A stretch of DNA of 64,000 bases, taken from contig OY855908.1 of the NCBI GenBank assembly GCA_963693305.1, positions 18,804,993-18,868,992 on the forward strand. The letters run 5' to 3'. This document shows, piece after piece, positions 33,181 to 46,252 of the stretch. How positions within the stretch are numbered: position 1 is the first letter of the stretch; every line of letters starts with the position of its first letter. Position numbers and translations under genes: made by a program. This DNA comes from Meandrina meandrites. Taxonomy: Eukaryota > Cnidaria > Anthozoa > Scleractinia > Meandrinidae. The notes under the pieces are model-generated. The model searched no databases. It was not told the DNA's origin and saw only the letters and a list, made by a program, of their open reading frames with translations.

Positions 33181-36100
33181 ATGGTAGTCATCGCTTGTAC
33201 CGTCCCTGCATGTGATTTCAAGACGGATGACGTCTCAGAGGCCCTCGCTATCGCTCTCTTGGCAAACCACGGCCTGGCCCATCAACTCCCGTTGCCTACC
33301 GTCACTGGGCCTTCGCTACCGCCTGTCCCTCGCGAAACAAAACTCGAACTGCCTAAAGTAAATATTGGCGTTTCGACCGAGGAATGGAACGTGTTCACCC
33401 ACCGCTGGGAAGTCTTCCGCACAGGATTGGGCATCGATGATACATCTGCGCCCTCCCAACTATTCCAGTGCGCAGAAAACGAGCTCGGAGACAGTCTCCT
33501 CAAATCCAACCCAGATGCTGCCTCCAGTACTCTACCGGACCTGCTAATTGCCATGCGCTCTCTCGCCGTAATCCCGGTAGCAACTGGCGTCCTACGCACA
33601 AAGCTGCTGCAACTTCGTCAGGAACGTGATGAGCCATTTCGTGCATTTACAGCGAGGGTACGTGGGAAAGCTGAAACTTGTGCCTTTATTACAAAATGTG
33701 AGTGTGGGAAGAACGTCGACTACACTGACCACGTGATACGCGATGTCCTCCTTAATGGCATCTCTGACCCAGACATTCGCCGGGAAGTTCTCGGAACCAA
33801 GGACGTTCTGAAGACCCCAGTCAACGACGTTATTGCCCTCGTGGAAAACAAGGAGATGGCACGTAATGCCCTCCCGTCATCAATCCTGTCCGCCGTCTCT
33901 TCGTTCAAGCGCCAGCAGGATCCACCGAAAGACCCTCCTCCAGCGACCCCGTCTCGAGTGGATCAGGCCAGACAGGCGACCTGTCCAGACTGCAAGAGCC
34001 TCTTTAAAATCTTCACGGAAGGGACCCGGGGCTGGAACACCAAACCTCATACAGTCTGCATCAATTGCTACAGGGCTCGCCGCCGCAGGAAACGACCACT
34101 TCATACGCCCCCAGCACCCCCACCTACCAGCCAGGCCCTCGAGTCGGACCCAATATCCCAGATTGCAGCATGCCAATCCAGCAGAACCTCCCGGCGACGT
34201 CGCCACAATTGTGCCCCTGCAACACATGGCACCGTCGGCAGACACCCACCCGTGAGACTCGCCCATCAGGTCTTTACTAAGGGTGAGTGGAGACGAGCAC
34301 GCCTCAGAGAACACCCCAGAGTCCCACTCACCATTTCTGTTGACACCTCAGCCCAGTCAAGATATAGCAGCGCCACACGCACCTCAAACACTCATGCAGA
34401 AGTCTCAGCCATCGCCGACACCGGCGCACAGTCCGATATCTGGTCCATGAAAGACTTCCTAGCCTGTGGGTTCTCGCATGACAACCTACTTCCCGTCAGC
34501 CTTGGCTTGTCATCCGCCAACCACTCTCCCATCTCTATTGAGGGGGCATTCTTTGCCAAGCTCACAACGAAGGTTCACAACGGTGAGGTGACATTGTGCC
34601 GCTCCATGATTTATGTCAGCAGCTCTGTCCAAGCTATGTACTTATCATACGAATCATTACTCAACCTTGGTACCCTTTCCAGGGACTTCCCATCGCCCCA
34701 GACAGTGGACATGCCGAATGAGAGATGCCATACCAGCAATCCCGACGCTGTCAACGCCACTTGTGAGCCACCGCCCATCAATGCTGTGCGGTCTATCAAC
34801 GACGGCTGTAACATAACAGGTGACCAATATGACATCACATGCTCTTGCCCTCAGCGTGATGCCACACCACCACGCCCCTCTGAGCTGCCGTTCCCCTGCA
34901 CTGCAGAGAACAACGGGCAGATGAAACAGTGGTTACTTGACAGATATGCCTCCTCCACGTTCAATACGTGCCCTCACCGCGCATTACCCAGCATGGAGGG
35001 TCCACCGATCGACCCCACTGCCACACCAAAGGCATGCCACACCCTGGCCACTGTGCCCCTACATTGGCAGCAGCGAGTGTATGAAGACCTCCTGCGAGAC
35101 GAGGCCCTTGGTGTCATTGAACGCGTACCATATGGTGAACCTGTGACATGGTGCCACCGAATGGTAATCACACGGAAGCATGATGGCTCCCCTCGTCGCA
35201 CAGTAGATCTCTCCCCCCTGAACAAGTTCTGTAAAAGAGAGACCTTTGCTACCGAGACACCCTTCCATCTTGCACGTCGTATCCCCAAAGACACGTGGAA
35301 GACAGTCACAGATGCCTGGAACGGCTACCACAGCGAACCTCTGCGCCAGTCCGATCGCCACCTGACCACCTTCATCACTCCGTTTGGCCGCTGGCGGTAC
35401 ACAAGGGCACCACAAGGATTCCTCTCGTCGGGAGATGGTTACAACCGCCGCTTTGATGCCGTCCTGTCAACCTTCGAGCGCAAAGAACGTTGCGTCGACG
35501 ACACCATACATTATGACTCTGACCTCGAGCAGCACTGGTGGAGAACCATTGACTTCCTCACACGTGTAGGTCAGGCCGGCATTGTGCTAAACCCAGACAA
35601 GTTCCAATTTGCCGAGAGGTGTGTCGATTTTGCAGGATTTAGAGTATCAGACTGCACCATCAAACCACTCCCAAAATACCTTGATGCCATTAGAGATTTT
35701 CCCTCCCCGACCTCGACAACGGATATTAGAAGTTGGTTTGGCCTAGTTAACCAGGTGGCAAACTATGATCAGCTACGCGACATAATGGAGCCGTTCAAGC
35801 CCTTCCTCAGTCCGCGCTGAGAGTTCTCATGGTCCCCTCAATTGGAGGAGGCCTTTCAGTTATCCAAAGATGCCATCATTTGCGCCATCCGTCAGGGTGT
35901 GGAGATCTTCGACTTGCATAAACGCACCTGCCTTCGCCCCGACTGGTCCAGGCGTGGCATTGGTTACTTTCTTCTCCAACAACACTGCAGCTGCCCCTCT
36001 GGCATCCCAGACTGCTGCCCTGGGGGATGGCGGATAACCCTGGCTGGCTCACGGTTCCTGTCCCCAGCGGAGCAACGCTATGCGGCCATCGAAGGTGAAG

Positions 36101-38061
36101 CCCTGGCTGTCGCCTGGGGTCTTGAGCAAACTCGCTACTTCACCCAGGGTTGCGACAACCTCGTCGTCATCACTGATCACAAGCCCTTGGTCAAAATATT
36201 TGGCGACCGCACGTTGGACGAGATCACGAATTCCCGATTGTTCCGCCTTAAACAGCGTACCCTTCCCTGGCGCTTCGACATCAAACACCTGCCCGGCAAA
36301 ACCAACCATGCTGCTGATGCAACATCAAGGCACCCTTCACCGTCAGGCTCAGCCAACAGTACCTACCTTGGAGTGTCCAGCATCCCTGACCTAGTAGAAT
36401 CGGCATTGATGGCGTCTATCCGCCAGGACACTCAAGAACTTGGGACCATCACATGGCCCCTCCTTGCGCGTGAGACAGCTTCAGACACCTCACTGAGTCC
36501 ACTACTGAAGCTGATCGAACAAGGGACCCCCAGTCTTGCCCGCGACAACCCCTCTCTCGCAACCCTATGGCCCATCTGCGAGTCCGTGTATGCACAGGAG
36601 GGCGTCCTCTTGTATCAGGACCGCGTCATAGTCCCCTCGTCTCTTCGCTCCCGAGTACTGCAGAACCTCCATGCGGCTCACCAAGGAACATCCATGATGG
36701 AACAGCGTGCCCGTGCCATAGTTTATTGGCCTGGCATGTCAAAGGACATCCGCGACACAAGGGAACGATGTGCAGACTGCGACAGAAATGCATCCTCACA
36801 GCCAGCCATGCCTCCTCTCCCTACCACGCCACCATCAACTCCCTTTGAAGCAGTGTTCGCCGACTTCTTCACCTACGGCGGCCGCCACTACCTGTTAGTA
36901 GGTGATCGCCTTTCTGGCTGGGTAGAAGTGTTTGGCTCCCCAGCGGGCACAGCCCTTGCAGGCGCTGCTGGCCTCATTCGCCACCTCCGTTCCTTCTTCG
37001 CCACGTTTGGCGTACCGGAAGAACTATCCAGTGATGGTGGCCCTGAATTTACTGCAGGTCGTACAGAGGCCTTCCTCCGTCTCTGGGGAGTACAACATGG
37101 TGTGTCCTCAGCCCACTTCCCCCAGTCGAATGGCCGAGCAGAGGTGGCAGTAAAAACAGCCAAGCGCCTTCTAATGTCCAACACTGGCCCTACCGGCAGC
37201 CTTGACGATGACCGCTTCCTGAGTGCTATGCTGCAGCTACGCAACACGCCAGATCCGGACTGTAACATCTCTCCGGCGCAGATCATATTTGGCCGTCCCC
37301 TACGAGACACACTCTCTTTCGTGAACCGTTTGGAGAAATTCTCGAACCCTCATGTACGCCCACTCTGGCACCAGGCATGGGCCGCCAAGGAACAAGCTCT
37401 CCGTTCACGGATCACTCGCACCACCGAGTCCCTCAAAGAACACTCACGACCACTCCCGCCCCTAGCCCTTGGCCAAAAAGTGTTTCTTCAGAACCAGCAT
37501 GGCACCAGCCCCACCAAATGGGACAGATCAGGGATCGTCGTAGAATCCCTAGGCCACGATCAGTACCGGGTGAAGGTAGATGGCTCCGAACGCCTCACAT
37601 TACGCAATCGTCGTTTCCTTCGTGCCTTTACCCCGGTAACCCCTTCGATCGAGCCACAGCCTATGGCACCACACTCCCTGTCTTCCTCCGTCCGTCACAC
37701 TGCGCCACCGCCACCCCTGCCCCATCGCACAGCAGACCCAGGCTCACACCCTTAGACGGCTCCACCGCACTGCCAGGAGAAACTCACACCTCTACCTCAA
37801 GCACCTGCACCCCTCGATGTGTCCTTGGACGACTCTACAGCATCCACTACAGAGGGCCCCACACTGGCTGACAACACTCCGTCAGGACATGAGCCACCGG
37901 AGGTTCCCCCTTCAGGCACTGTACTGGTCCCGGTACCTCAAGTACCACCGGCATTGCTACCGGAGTCTTCGTCACCCTTGCCAGCACCACCACGCCCATG
38001 TCGTGAACGTCGGCCACCAAAACGGTTCCAACCCAAGACAGGCACCTGGGTACAACCTTGA
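33181..38061 (+). pseudogene. gag-pol polyprotein (two in-frame stops)
   Basis: One frame of 1,627 codons starts at the ATG 14 bases after the LTR. Order: gag-like region, a Cys cluster (CPDCKSLFK...CINCYRARRRR), an aspartic protease motif IADTGAQSD (near 34,414), reverse transcriptase (MVITRKHDGSPRRTVDLSPL, PQGFLSSGD, catalytic CVDDTIHYD near 35,494), RNase H (YAAIEGEALAVAWG, ITDHKPLV), an HHCC finger (LHAAHQG...CADCDRN) and an integrase core (FADFFTYGG, SSDGGPEFT, SNGRAEVAVK), then a Pro-rich tail. Protease-RT-RH-IN order marks the Ty3/Gypsy type. A TGA at 35,818-35,820 lies between RT and RNase H and a TAG at 37,753-37,755 lies in the tail. Absence of a frameshift between gag and pol suggests a single polyprotein. 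It is functionally impaired unless the stops are read through. Confidence 0.9.
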
Positions 38062-38106
38062 GTCCGTCAACCTACGTTAGCCTGTAGCTTTCCGGACTGG
38101 GGGGGA

Positions 38107-38403
38107 TGCAGAGTTATCCGCTGGTCACCCGGTACCAGGTCTCCTCTTAAGTAAACCCGCTGACCGGGGACTCGCGTGCTCGGCCAAACGAGTCGGCCAT
38201 GTTTGTATCTCGAACACTGCGAACGATTTAAAGGACTACGCTAGTCATTTCTCGCCTTATGGACTTCCTGTAAGTGTCCTCGCTTCGTCAGATTAATCTA
38301 CTTGTATTGTATTGTGATTTTTGCGTTCTTGTTCTATTGTAGAATGATTCCTTCATCGTTGGCATTAAAGTGAATTTTGTCCATCGAGAAGGCTATTTCT
38401 TCA
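38107..38403 (+). repeat. 3' LTR
   Basis: Same length as the 5' LTR, with four substitutions. The target duplication TCACG follows directly. Confidence 0.93.
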
Positions 38404-38408
38404 TCACG

Positions 38409-41400
38409 GATTTAACCAAATTTCTGGACAGCCAAAATTTGTGTTTGTGTCGTAAGAAACCTAAAACAATGTCCATATTTATTAATAATTCAGTTGCTAT
38501 ATTAGAGCATTAAAATAGTAAACAAGCGTATTTGGCTACCGATGGCTTGGATGGAAATGGATTGCAATTCGAAAGATTAATAAAGGCTTAATTTTTCAAA
38601 TGGTTTCCGCGCGTCTCCAACTGAAAAATCGATATTTATAGCCGTGGTTTGATTTCTCTCAGCAAATTACGGTTATATCTTCCTTCAGATATTCAAAGAT
38701 AATGATTTCCATGTGTTAAGTTGTCTACCTCTAATTTCAGAGCAGTTAAGACAAAAATCTGCTAATATAAATCCTCGTGACTAGTTCTATGTCTGGTAAC
38801 GTGCTAGGCACCGAGAGAAGCAAACAGGTCGAATTATGTCCAGGAAAACGGTTATTTTGGACGGCTCGCACTGGCAGAACGGCCGGCGGTGAATGTCGAA
38901 TGGAGTTATTTCTTTGACCTGCAACGTCTTTTCAGGAATTTAGTTATATTCCAGGTAAATTCCATAACTTTCCAATTTCCTTCAAGGGAAACGGTGAATG
39001 CAAGCTAATGCACAATGTGCGAGTCTGGAATCGGTCTCACGTGGATTCAAATACAATAATCTTGTGTGTTACTTCGCTTAGCACCATCTTTTTCCCTTTC
39101 GGGAATTCGGTTATGATCATGGTCCCATCAATTGTAAATGATTATATGACAATACGATCACCATTGACTTAGAATCTATAACATTTATACATAGATTTCA
39201 CCGGTTCTAAATCCGAAGTCTGTTAATATGTTACGTAAAATGAGTGAATAACTTACATGCATACATCGTCCTTCCTCTGAACATGGAGGATGTAGCCATT
39301 GTAACTTTTAAGATTTTCAGGAAAATCCACAAAACATGTTATGTTGAATGAAAAATTGGCGATGCTCCTGTAAACATTTGTGGACTTCTTCACATGGAGA
39401 GATCTCTTTCCAGAGGCATCGGCACGTATTGAAATCGACTTCACCGGTGAAACTCCAGCCATTTTTTTGGATATTCTTGTTGGTGGTAGACTTGCAGGGT
39501 AGACGTGCATCTGGTGTCCAAAAAGGGGGTGTATTCTTTTATATCGTTCTTGCCCTGGTAGATTTTTTGGCACTTGTACAAATGTCATTCAAAAACCAAT
39601 AGAGTGTGGCCTTTTCAAAGGACTAATTGTGTTATCCGGAAATCAGCTCACAACACGACAGTGATAAGGCCTTTTCAAAGGACTAATTGTGTTACCCGGA
39701 AATCAGGTCACAACACGACAGCGATAAGGCCAGGACATCGGCGAAAATCTGACATGTACCGTGACATCTGATCTCAACAAAGCAGTCAATAACATGGTTT
39801 TGACACAAACCTCTCGAACCTTTACGGCCACCAACGGGACTTTGCATTATTATAAAATGGGTAGAGATGGCAGCCAACGTGATTTTATTGCCTCTTTATA
39901 AACATAGTTAGTAGCTTCTAACTATGTTATAGCGTAACGCCGGAGCAAATAAAACATGTAATGAAAAATGCAGATATCATTGCATTCTCGTGCTGACCAA
40001 AAGGATCACGGCCTTTTGTGACGAGAATGATTTATAATAATCGTAACAACTCATCAAGTACCCTGTAGTTGCGCATGTACATGCAAAGTTCAAGCTCTAA
40101 CGCTTTGGGCATATAAATAATATATAATATTTTATATAGCTCCAAGTATTTTAAATTCTCTTTTTACATATTTTTAATATCTATTAATTGTGTCCCCAAA
40201 TTATTTTTAAAGTTCATCTATCTCTATCTATCATGTAGTCGAAATACAGCATTTCTTTGTGTTGCCGGAGTATGTGCACAAAAGGTTTATCAAAACATCG
40301 AGTTCTCTTGGCAACAATGGGTTATGTGAAAAGGTCCAGTCAAAATTTTTGTTTTGGGGCGTGGAATTCTAGCGATGAGAAAACTGGTCAATACTGCCAT
40401 TTGCCTTTCCCATAATTAGCGCCGGAAGTCAAAGATTTGCACTTTTACTGCGGCTTGGCATTATAGTGGAGATTAAATTGAAGTTCTTGTTGTTTTCAGT
40501 TGTCACCTTCGTATCATGTCAACGATTTCGCTTGAAGAGATCCGGTATAAACGAAGAAAAATGGCTGTATTTGCAGACTAGCCGCTTAACAGAGGTAGAA
40601 AACGATAAAAAATAATAATAGCTGCGGCCACTAAATATCTGCCTCGTGCTGGCCGTTAAGTGGAGGTATCGAATACAGCAACTTACTAACACCTACTAAC
40701 AAATAAATCGGGTCTTTGCAAAGTGGCCGCTCAATAGATAGACTGCGTGGGAGGCTAATTAAGAATAGTCAGTTGTTACCGATCACATTGCTGCATTCTC
40801 TCCGATATCCTTTGTTGGTTTAACTAAGAAAAAGATGATTAAATATTGAAAGAAACAAGACGTTACGTGATTTGAGAAAAAAAAAATTCCACAGAGAAAG
40901 ATACGTGGCCCTGTTAGGCATGAGAAACGTTCGCAGACAATCAATCAACACATACATTAAGAAAAGAGATGATACGTGATCTAAGAAAAAATTTCCATGA
41001 CACGTGGCCCTGTTGTAAGCAGGCCCTTAGCAAGTCAGTTTCTGGTCATACTTCGCACGTGGCATCAGAGCAAGTCGCGCAAGTATGTGCAAGCAATGCA
41101 GTCTGCCTGGTCACGTCCGCATTAATTTTTTGAAATACTATACCATGCAAATTTTAGAACGTTTTCTGCCTCAAATCGCTAAAAAATATAGGAACGTTCA
41201 AGCTTAGCCCTTAAGGTAGAGTTTCCTATATAAAGAATGCCGTATAAAAAATGAACGAATGAAGTTCAAATAAATTAAATACTACTTTTCCGCAATTGAG
41301 GAGGACTTTGGGGTTTACGGTTTCTCCTTTTTGCCGTTTTTTTAAATCGGTTTTTGCAACAAAAAACCGCTATTATTCGGTTTTCGCCGCTTGCTGGTGG

Positions 41401-42442
41401 CCGCTTTTTTAAAAAACACAACAATACCGCCAGCTACGCAGGCAATATTAGAACAAGACGTAGACTCCTTGTAGCGCGGCTCCTGGGCGTGGCGTCTTTT
41501 CATTATCATCAATGTTGGGGTTCTGATTTTTGAGATACGCCTACTGCCATAATATACTATGGAATGGAAAGATTTTCCGCAGTGTCTATTACAGTATTAT
41601 TTGCTTAAACTTTGGGCAAGATTCTCCGAAGGGCTGGTATACAATAAAAAGCTCCAGTCACAAGCTACAAGTGCCTTGTTGAGCATTACATTTTAAATAC
41701 TAATTTAAAATGAAACTCCAAAAAAAAATTCTTTAAAAATGTAGACCACTTTGGTTTTCTGAAGTTAAATAATAACAACATTTACCTTTAATAAGATTGT
41801 AAATTACTTACGAGTAGATGATCTTCCGAATACTATAAGGGGCGTACCTGCCCTTACGCGAAATACGCAATTACGTACCAGAATTTCCCAGATTTTTTCG
41901 TTTAAAAGAACTTAATCAGCAGAAAAAAATCGAAACAAAAACAAAAAAACCGCCCTGAAAGCTCGTGTTTACGGCGCTCATATCATACTTTAGAGGTGAA
42001 ACTTCATTCATGCATTTGCGACGGACCATAAACAATACTGTGAGTATAAACAATATTGAAAAAAATTGTAAAACCAAAAAAGGTGCTCATTTCGAAATAA
42101 TTTTTTTGCAGAATAGGAAAAAACGTTTGCAGAGGAAATACCGTCCCCCATACCCCCACTCCAAGAAATAAATGGTCCGTCCCTTACTGACTTTGTGCGT
42201 ACTACTAAACATTGCCTAGGAACGCCCCTGACTATATATTCCAAAACTGTAGCTAAGCAATCTGACAATAAATCAAAGCCCAGTCAGTCCAGTCAGTGTC
42301 AATGCTTGGGCCCTGATTTACTGACTAGACGAAAAAAAAAGGAAAAAGACTCAGGGTAAAACACGAACCACACTGGCTATAATGTTCATGCGCGCATATG
42401 GTGGTTCGAAGAGGTGTTTGAGTGTGAATCCTTTCAAGTTTG
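38409..42442. other. Non-coding DNA between the LTR element and the Crypton-like duplication
   Basis: No gene that I can support. 39,606-39,667 and 39,668-39,730 are tandem ~62-bp copies (GGCCTTTTCAAAGGACTAAT). 40,858-40,920 and 40,966-41,014 are related copies sharing ACGTGGCCCTGTT. A 111-codon minus frame at 39,253-39,588 matches no family I recognise. Confidence 0.5.
39606..39730 (+). repeat. ~62-bp tandem duplication
   Basis: Two adjacent copies of a unit with GGCCTTTTCAAAGGACTAAT and CACAACACGACAG. Confidence 0.8.
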
Positions 42443-44910
42443 AGCAACCTGTACACCACAATACTCAATTAATACAGCTTTACTGGAAAAAGATGAAAGT
42501 TTGATATGAAGCAAGTTTCATTAAAATCGTACTTGCCATAAAAACGCAATGACATCACCGCACATTTTTTTCTTTAGAAAGATGGCTTCAAATCAGACTA
42601 GCCATTTTCAAAGCCTCGATGTAGAAGAGTTCATAGACGAACAAGAAAATGAAAACACCTAGAGAAAGACCAAACACGATGTTGCGCTGTTACACGAATT
42701 TCTTGTTTTGAAGGGCGAGACGGGGCAAATGGAATGGCCGCAGCGAGTTTTTTATAACGGTTCGCAAAAAAAAGAAAACAAGGAATACGAGCCTAATTCC
42801 TTAAGAGTATTCTTCGCTAGCTTTGAGCGCCATTTGAAGAAAAAAAAATATGGACTTTGCCTTGTGAAAGACGTCCAGTCAAAGCATAAAACGGAAAGGC
42901 AAGGGCAACAAGCCTAATGCTTCTGCTGCTTTAAGTGAGTAAGATATTAATGTTCTGTATGAAAAGGATCTCCTGGGAAGTTCCACGGCAAAAGCGCTTT
43001 TAAACACGATGTGGTTCAACAACACAATCCACTTCAGGTTACAAGGCTGCAAGGAGCACAGAGAAATATGCTTGGGAGAAGTAAAACATTGTCAAAATTC
43101 CACAGGACAGGAGTACCTTGAATTCAAAACTCGTTCAGGAAACGATCCTCGGAATGTAAGAGGCATTGCACCGAAACTGTTTGCTGTGCTGAGTAACGAG
43201 AAATGTCCAGTAAAGGCCTACAAAGTCTACGCAGAAATTGAAAGCGACACGCGGAAATGAAAACCGACTATGCACCTTTTTTTTACTTTTCAGTAAACAA
43301 TGTAAAATCTGGCTCCGGCAAACCTTGGTTCAAAAAAGCTCCAGTCGGTGACCTTAATGAAAACAATGGCACATAGAGGCGGACTCGGGCAAAATTTCAA
43401 AAACCGCAGCGGCAGAAAACTTTAGTCCTGACAACGAAGTGCCGCCAACTAATATTATGCAACTGTCAGGACACAAAAATGTTCAAAGTATCACTAGCTA
43501 CTCTATCGTCTCGAAGAAACAACAGTTGAACATCTATTACACTCTTACTGGAACGAGTTTGGGAGAAATAGCTTCCCAGCCTGGCTCTTCTATTCCGGAA
43601 AAAAGAAAGCACGAGTTTGACGAACGCACTTGTCCAACCTTTTCCCAACAAAGTAATCAAGCAGCACAGCAGCCCGAGCAACCTGTACACCACAATACTC
43701 AATTAATACAGCTTTACTGGAAAAAGATGAAAGTTTGATATGAAGCAAGTTTCATTAAAATCGTACTTGCCATAAAAACGCAATGACATCACTGCACATT
43801 TTTTTCTTTAGAAAGATGGCTTCAAATCAGACTAGCCGTTTTCAAAGCCTCGATGTAGAAGAGTTCATAGACGAACAAGAAAATGAAAACACCTAGAAAA
43901 AGACCAAACACGATGTTGCGCTGTTACACGAATTTCTTGTTTTGAAGGGCGAGACGGGGCAAATGGAATGGCCGCAGCGAGTTTTTTATAACGGTTCGCA
44001 AAAAAAAGAAAACAAGGAATACGAGCCTAATTCCTTAAGAGTATTCTTCGCTAGCTTTGAGCGCCATTTGAAGAAAAAAAAAATATGGACTTTGCCTTGT
44101 GAAAGACGTCCTGTCAAAGCATAAAACGGAAAGACAAGGGCAACAAGCCTAATGCTTCCGCTGCTTTTAGTGAGTAAGATATTAATGTTCTGTATGAAAA
44201 GGATCTCCTGGGAAGTTCCACGGCAAAAGCGCTTTTAAACACGATGTGGTTCAACAACACAATCCACTTCAGGTTACGAGGCTGCAAGGAGCACAGAGAA
44301 ATATGCTTGGGAGAAGTAAAACATTGTCAAAATTCCACAGGACAGGAGTACCTTGAATTCAAAACTCGTTCAGGAAACGATCCTCGGAATGTAAGAGGCA
44401 TTGCACCGAAACTGTTTGCTGTGCCGAGTAACGAGAATTGTCCAGTAAAGGCCTACAAAGTCTACGCAGAAATTGAAAGCGACACGCGGAAATGAAAACC
44501 GACTATGCACCTTTTTTTTACTTTTCAGTAAACAATGTAAAATCTCGCTCCGGCAAACCTTGGTTCAAAAAAGCTCCAGTCGGTGACCTTAATGAAAACA
44601 ATGGCACATAGAGGCGGACTCGGGCAAAATTTCAAAAACCGCAGCGGCAGAAAACTTTAGTCCTGACAACGAAGTGCCGCCAACTAATATTATGCAACTG
44701 TCAGGACACAAAAATGTTCAAAGTATCACTAGCTACTCTATCGTCTCGAAGAAACAACAGTTGAACATCTATTACACTCTTACTGGAACGAGTTTGGGAG
44801 AAATAGCTTCCCAGCCTGGCTCTTCTATTCCGGAAAAAAGAAAGCACGAGTTTGACGAACGCACTTGTCCAACCTTTTCCCAACAAAGTAATCAAGCAGC
44901 ACAGCAGCCC
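42443..44910 (+). repeat. 1,234-bp tandem duplication carrying a Crypton-like gene
   Basis: Unit 1 (42,443-43,676) and unit 2 (43,677-44,910) differ at roughly a dozen positions. The unit starts GAGCAACCTGTACACC, inside the C-terminal codons of the recombinase, and ends CACAGCAGCCC, so each unit is permuted: coding tail, 5' leader, gene body. Both share the same inactivating changes, so the copies arose after decay. Confidence 0.9.
42583..43738 (+). pseudogene. Crypton/DUF3504-like tyrosine recombinase, copy 1
   Basis: The ATG at 42,583 opens SLDVEEFIDEQENENT, then an in-frame TAG near 42,659. The frame resumes with TKHDVALLHEFLVLKGE, EYEPNSLRVFFASFERHLKK, and after a break at about 42,916 LLNTMWFNNTIHFRLQGCKE, KTRSGNDPRNVRGIAPKLFA and, from 43,439, PPTNIMQLSGHKNVQSITSY. 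These are the core-binding region, the first catalytic Arg region (F-x-L-x-GCKE), and the His (LSGHKN) and Tyr (ITSYS) of the KIAA1958/ZMYM-related DUF3504 recombinases from which Cryptons are known. The His-x-x-Arg box looks deleted. Stops, frame changes and the deletion make it non-functional. Confidence 0.7.
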
Positions 44911-44991
44911 CTTTCTCTTCTTTCGGGTGCTGTTATTTGCGGAGGTCATATTAGTGTGGCAATAAACACTTTAAAGCAATCGCCCACTTAG
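43817..44991 (+). pseudogene. Crypton/DUF3504-like tyrosine recombinase, copy 2
   Basis: Second tandem copy, about 99% identical to copy 1 by visual comparison, with the same TAG after QENENT and the same missing box. Differences include one extra A in the run near 44,082, which shifts the frame into a different ending (ERRPVKA), and changes in CPVKAYK flanks. Its C-terminal end diverges from copy 1 after QAAQQP at 44,910, where the duplication stops and unrelated DNA follows (LSLLSGAV). Same inferred history as copy 1. Confidence 0.7.
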
Positions 44992-46252
44992 TTATTTTAC
45001 GTGAGTTCGCTTATACGATTTTTATTCATTCGTTGTGAATAAAAATCCCACGCGCTCACAAACCGTGAAATAACCTATAATCTCGATATAAGGATAAAAT
45101 ATTGTTAACCTTATATCTTACTGGTAATAGATCTCTGTACACCTAAGTATCGAACCGAGGTGTAAAATCAGTCGTGCGGGTAAGAAAACACATCTTTCCG
45201 TGTCATCGTGTACGACAAAAGAGGTGACTTTTCTTTCTCGATTGTTAATTTCCCAAATATGGAAAGCAACATCCCAGTCAATCCAGCGTATATCCAGTAT
45301 TGTGTTTATATATCACAATTGGTGAGATACGCAAGGATTTGCACATCAAAATTGGACTTTATTAGCAGACTCCTTAGCCTTTCTTCGAGAATTTATCAAC
45401 AAGAGAACGCTGTTGCAAATCTTTGTTGCTTCTCAAATCGTTAAATAAATTTTTCCATTATTGCTAAATATAACTTTACACTACTGGAGTTCAGATCAGC
45501 TGTTCGTGATTGAACACCGTTGAGTCTTAAGCATATCCGTTGCTTGCTCTATTGTAATATATTCATATATTCTTTGTAACCATAGTTCTTAACTTTATTA
45601 ATTAATGAGTACTGAGATTTACTCATTACAAACGCCTCAAATAAAAATCGTCTCTCTTTGATAACAAGCGATCCTATTGGTACTATGATTTTTGTCACTA
45701 GTGAAAATAATCGTGTATTGAATTTTCTCGCCATTTTCAAAGTTTGGCAGTCACTCGCCACTGTAAATTCTAACATGGCTTTACTGACACATTCTGGCGA
45801 AATTTTTAATCGAGGAGAGGAATTCAAGACAGAGAAAACTCCTTACAGCGAGTTTAGGAAATGAACCAAATATCAAGACCGAAGCGGTCGAAACTGATCC
45901 GGCTTTACCTTTTAGTCAGGTAAATAGGAGCCCAAAATGTGACACCCAAAGCCACTTCTGTCTGATTTTTGACAACATAGCTATTTTTACTAAATCGAGT
46001 ACGCTGATTTCGAAAATCATTGTGCTAAGCTCAATTCTTGTGTCAAGATGTAGTTTTGAGGCATTAAATTATGGCGTCATTGTCTAAATTAGAATTTTTC
46101 TTTCCTTTAGCCATTTTAAGCATAATACATGTAGAAATTCATTCAAAGCATTACAAGTGTACAGTAAAAATTGTTTTTAAGGATTTTCCTGTCAGTTTTT
46201 TTAGCGTTTCCTTGAATATGAAGTGTAAGAAAGCGCATTTCTGATGATACTG
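44992..46252. other. Non-coding DNA right of the duplication
   Basis: A 12-bp-stem hairpin lies at about 45,017-45,047 (GATTTTTATTCA / TGAATAAAAATC). No gene is supported; short frames here match nothing I know. Confidence 0.45.

Larger units (their letters stand above)
32866..38408 (+). mobile_element. Ty3-type LTR retrotransposon, near full length
   Basis: 297-bp LTRs (32,871-33,167 and 38,107-38,403) begin TG and end CA, differ at 4 positions, and are flanked by a perfect 5-bp duplication TCACG (32,866-32,870; 38,404-38,408). The interior encodes one long gag-pol frame, and a G-rich polypurine tract precedes the right LTR (38,095-38,106). It is clearly more GC-rich than its surroundings, consistent with recent arrival. 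Two in-frame stops make this copy defective. Confidence 0.93.

Noticed and set aside
33282..37310. Several long minus-strand frames in the LTR element
   Set aside because: Shadows of the GC-rich gag-pol frame; no family resemblance.
39253..39588. 111-codon minus-strand frame as a gene
   Set aside because: No recognisable family, no exon partners, isolated between repeats.
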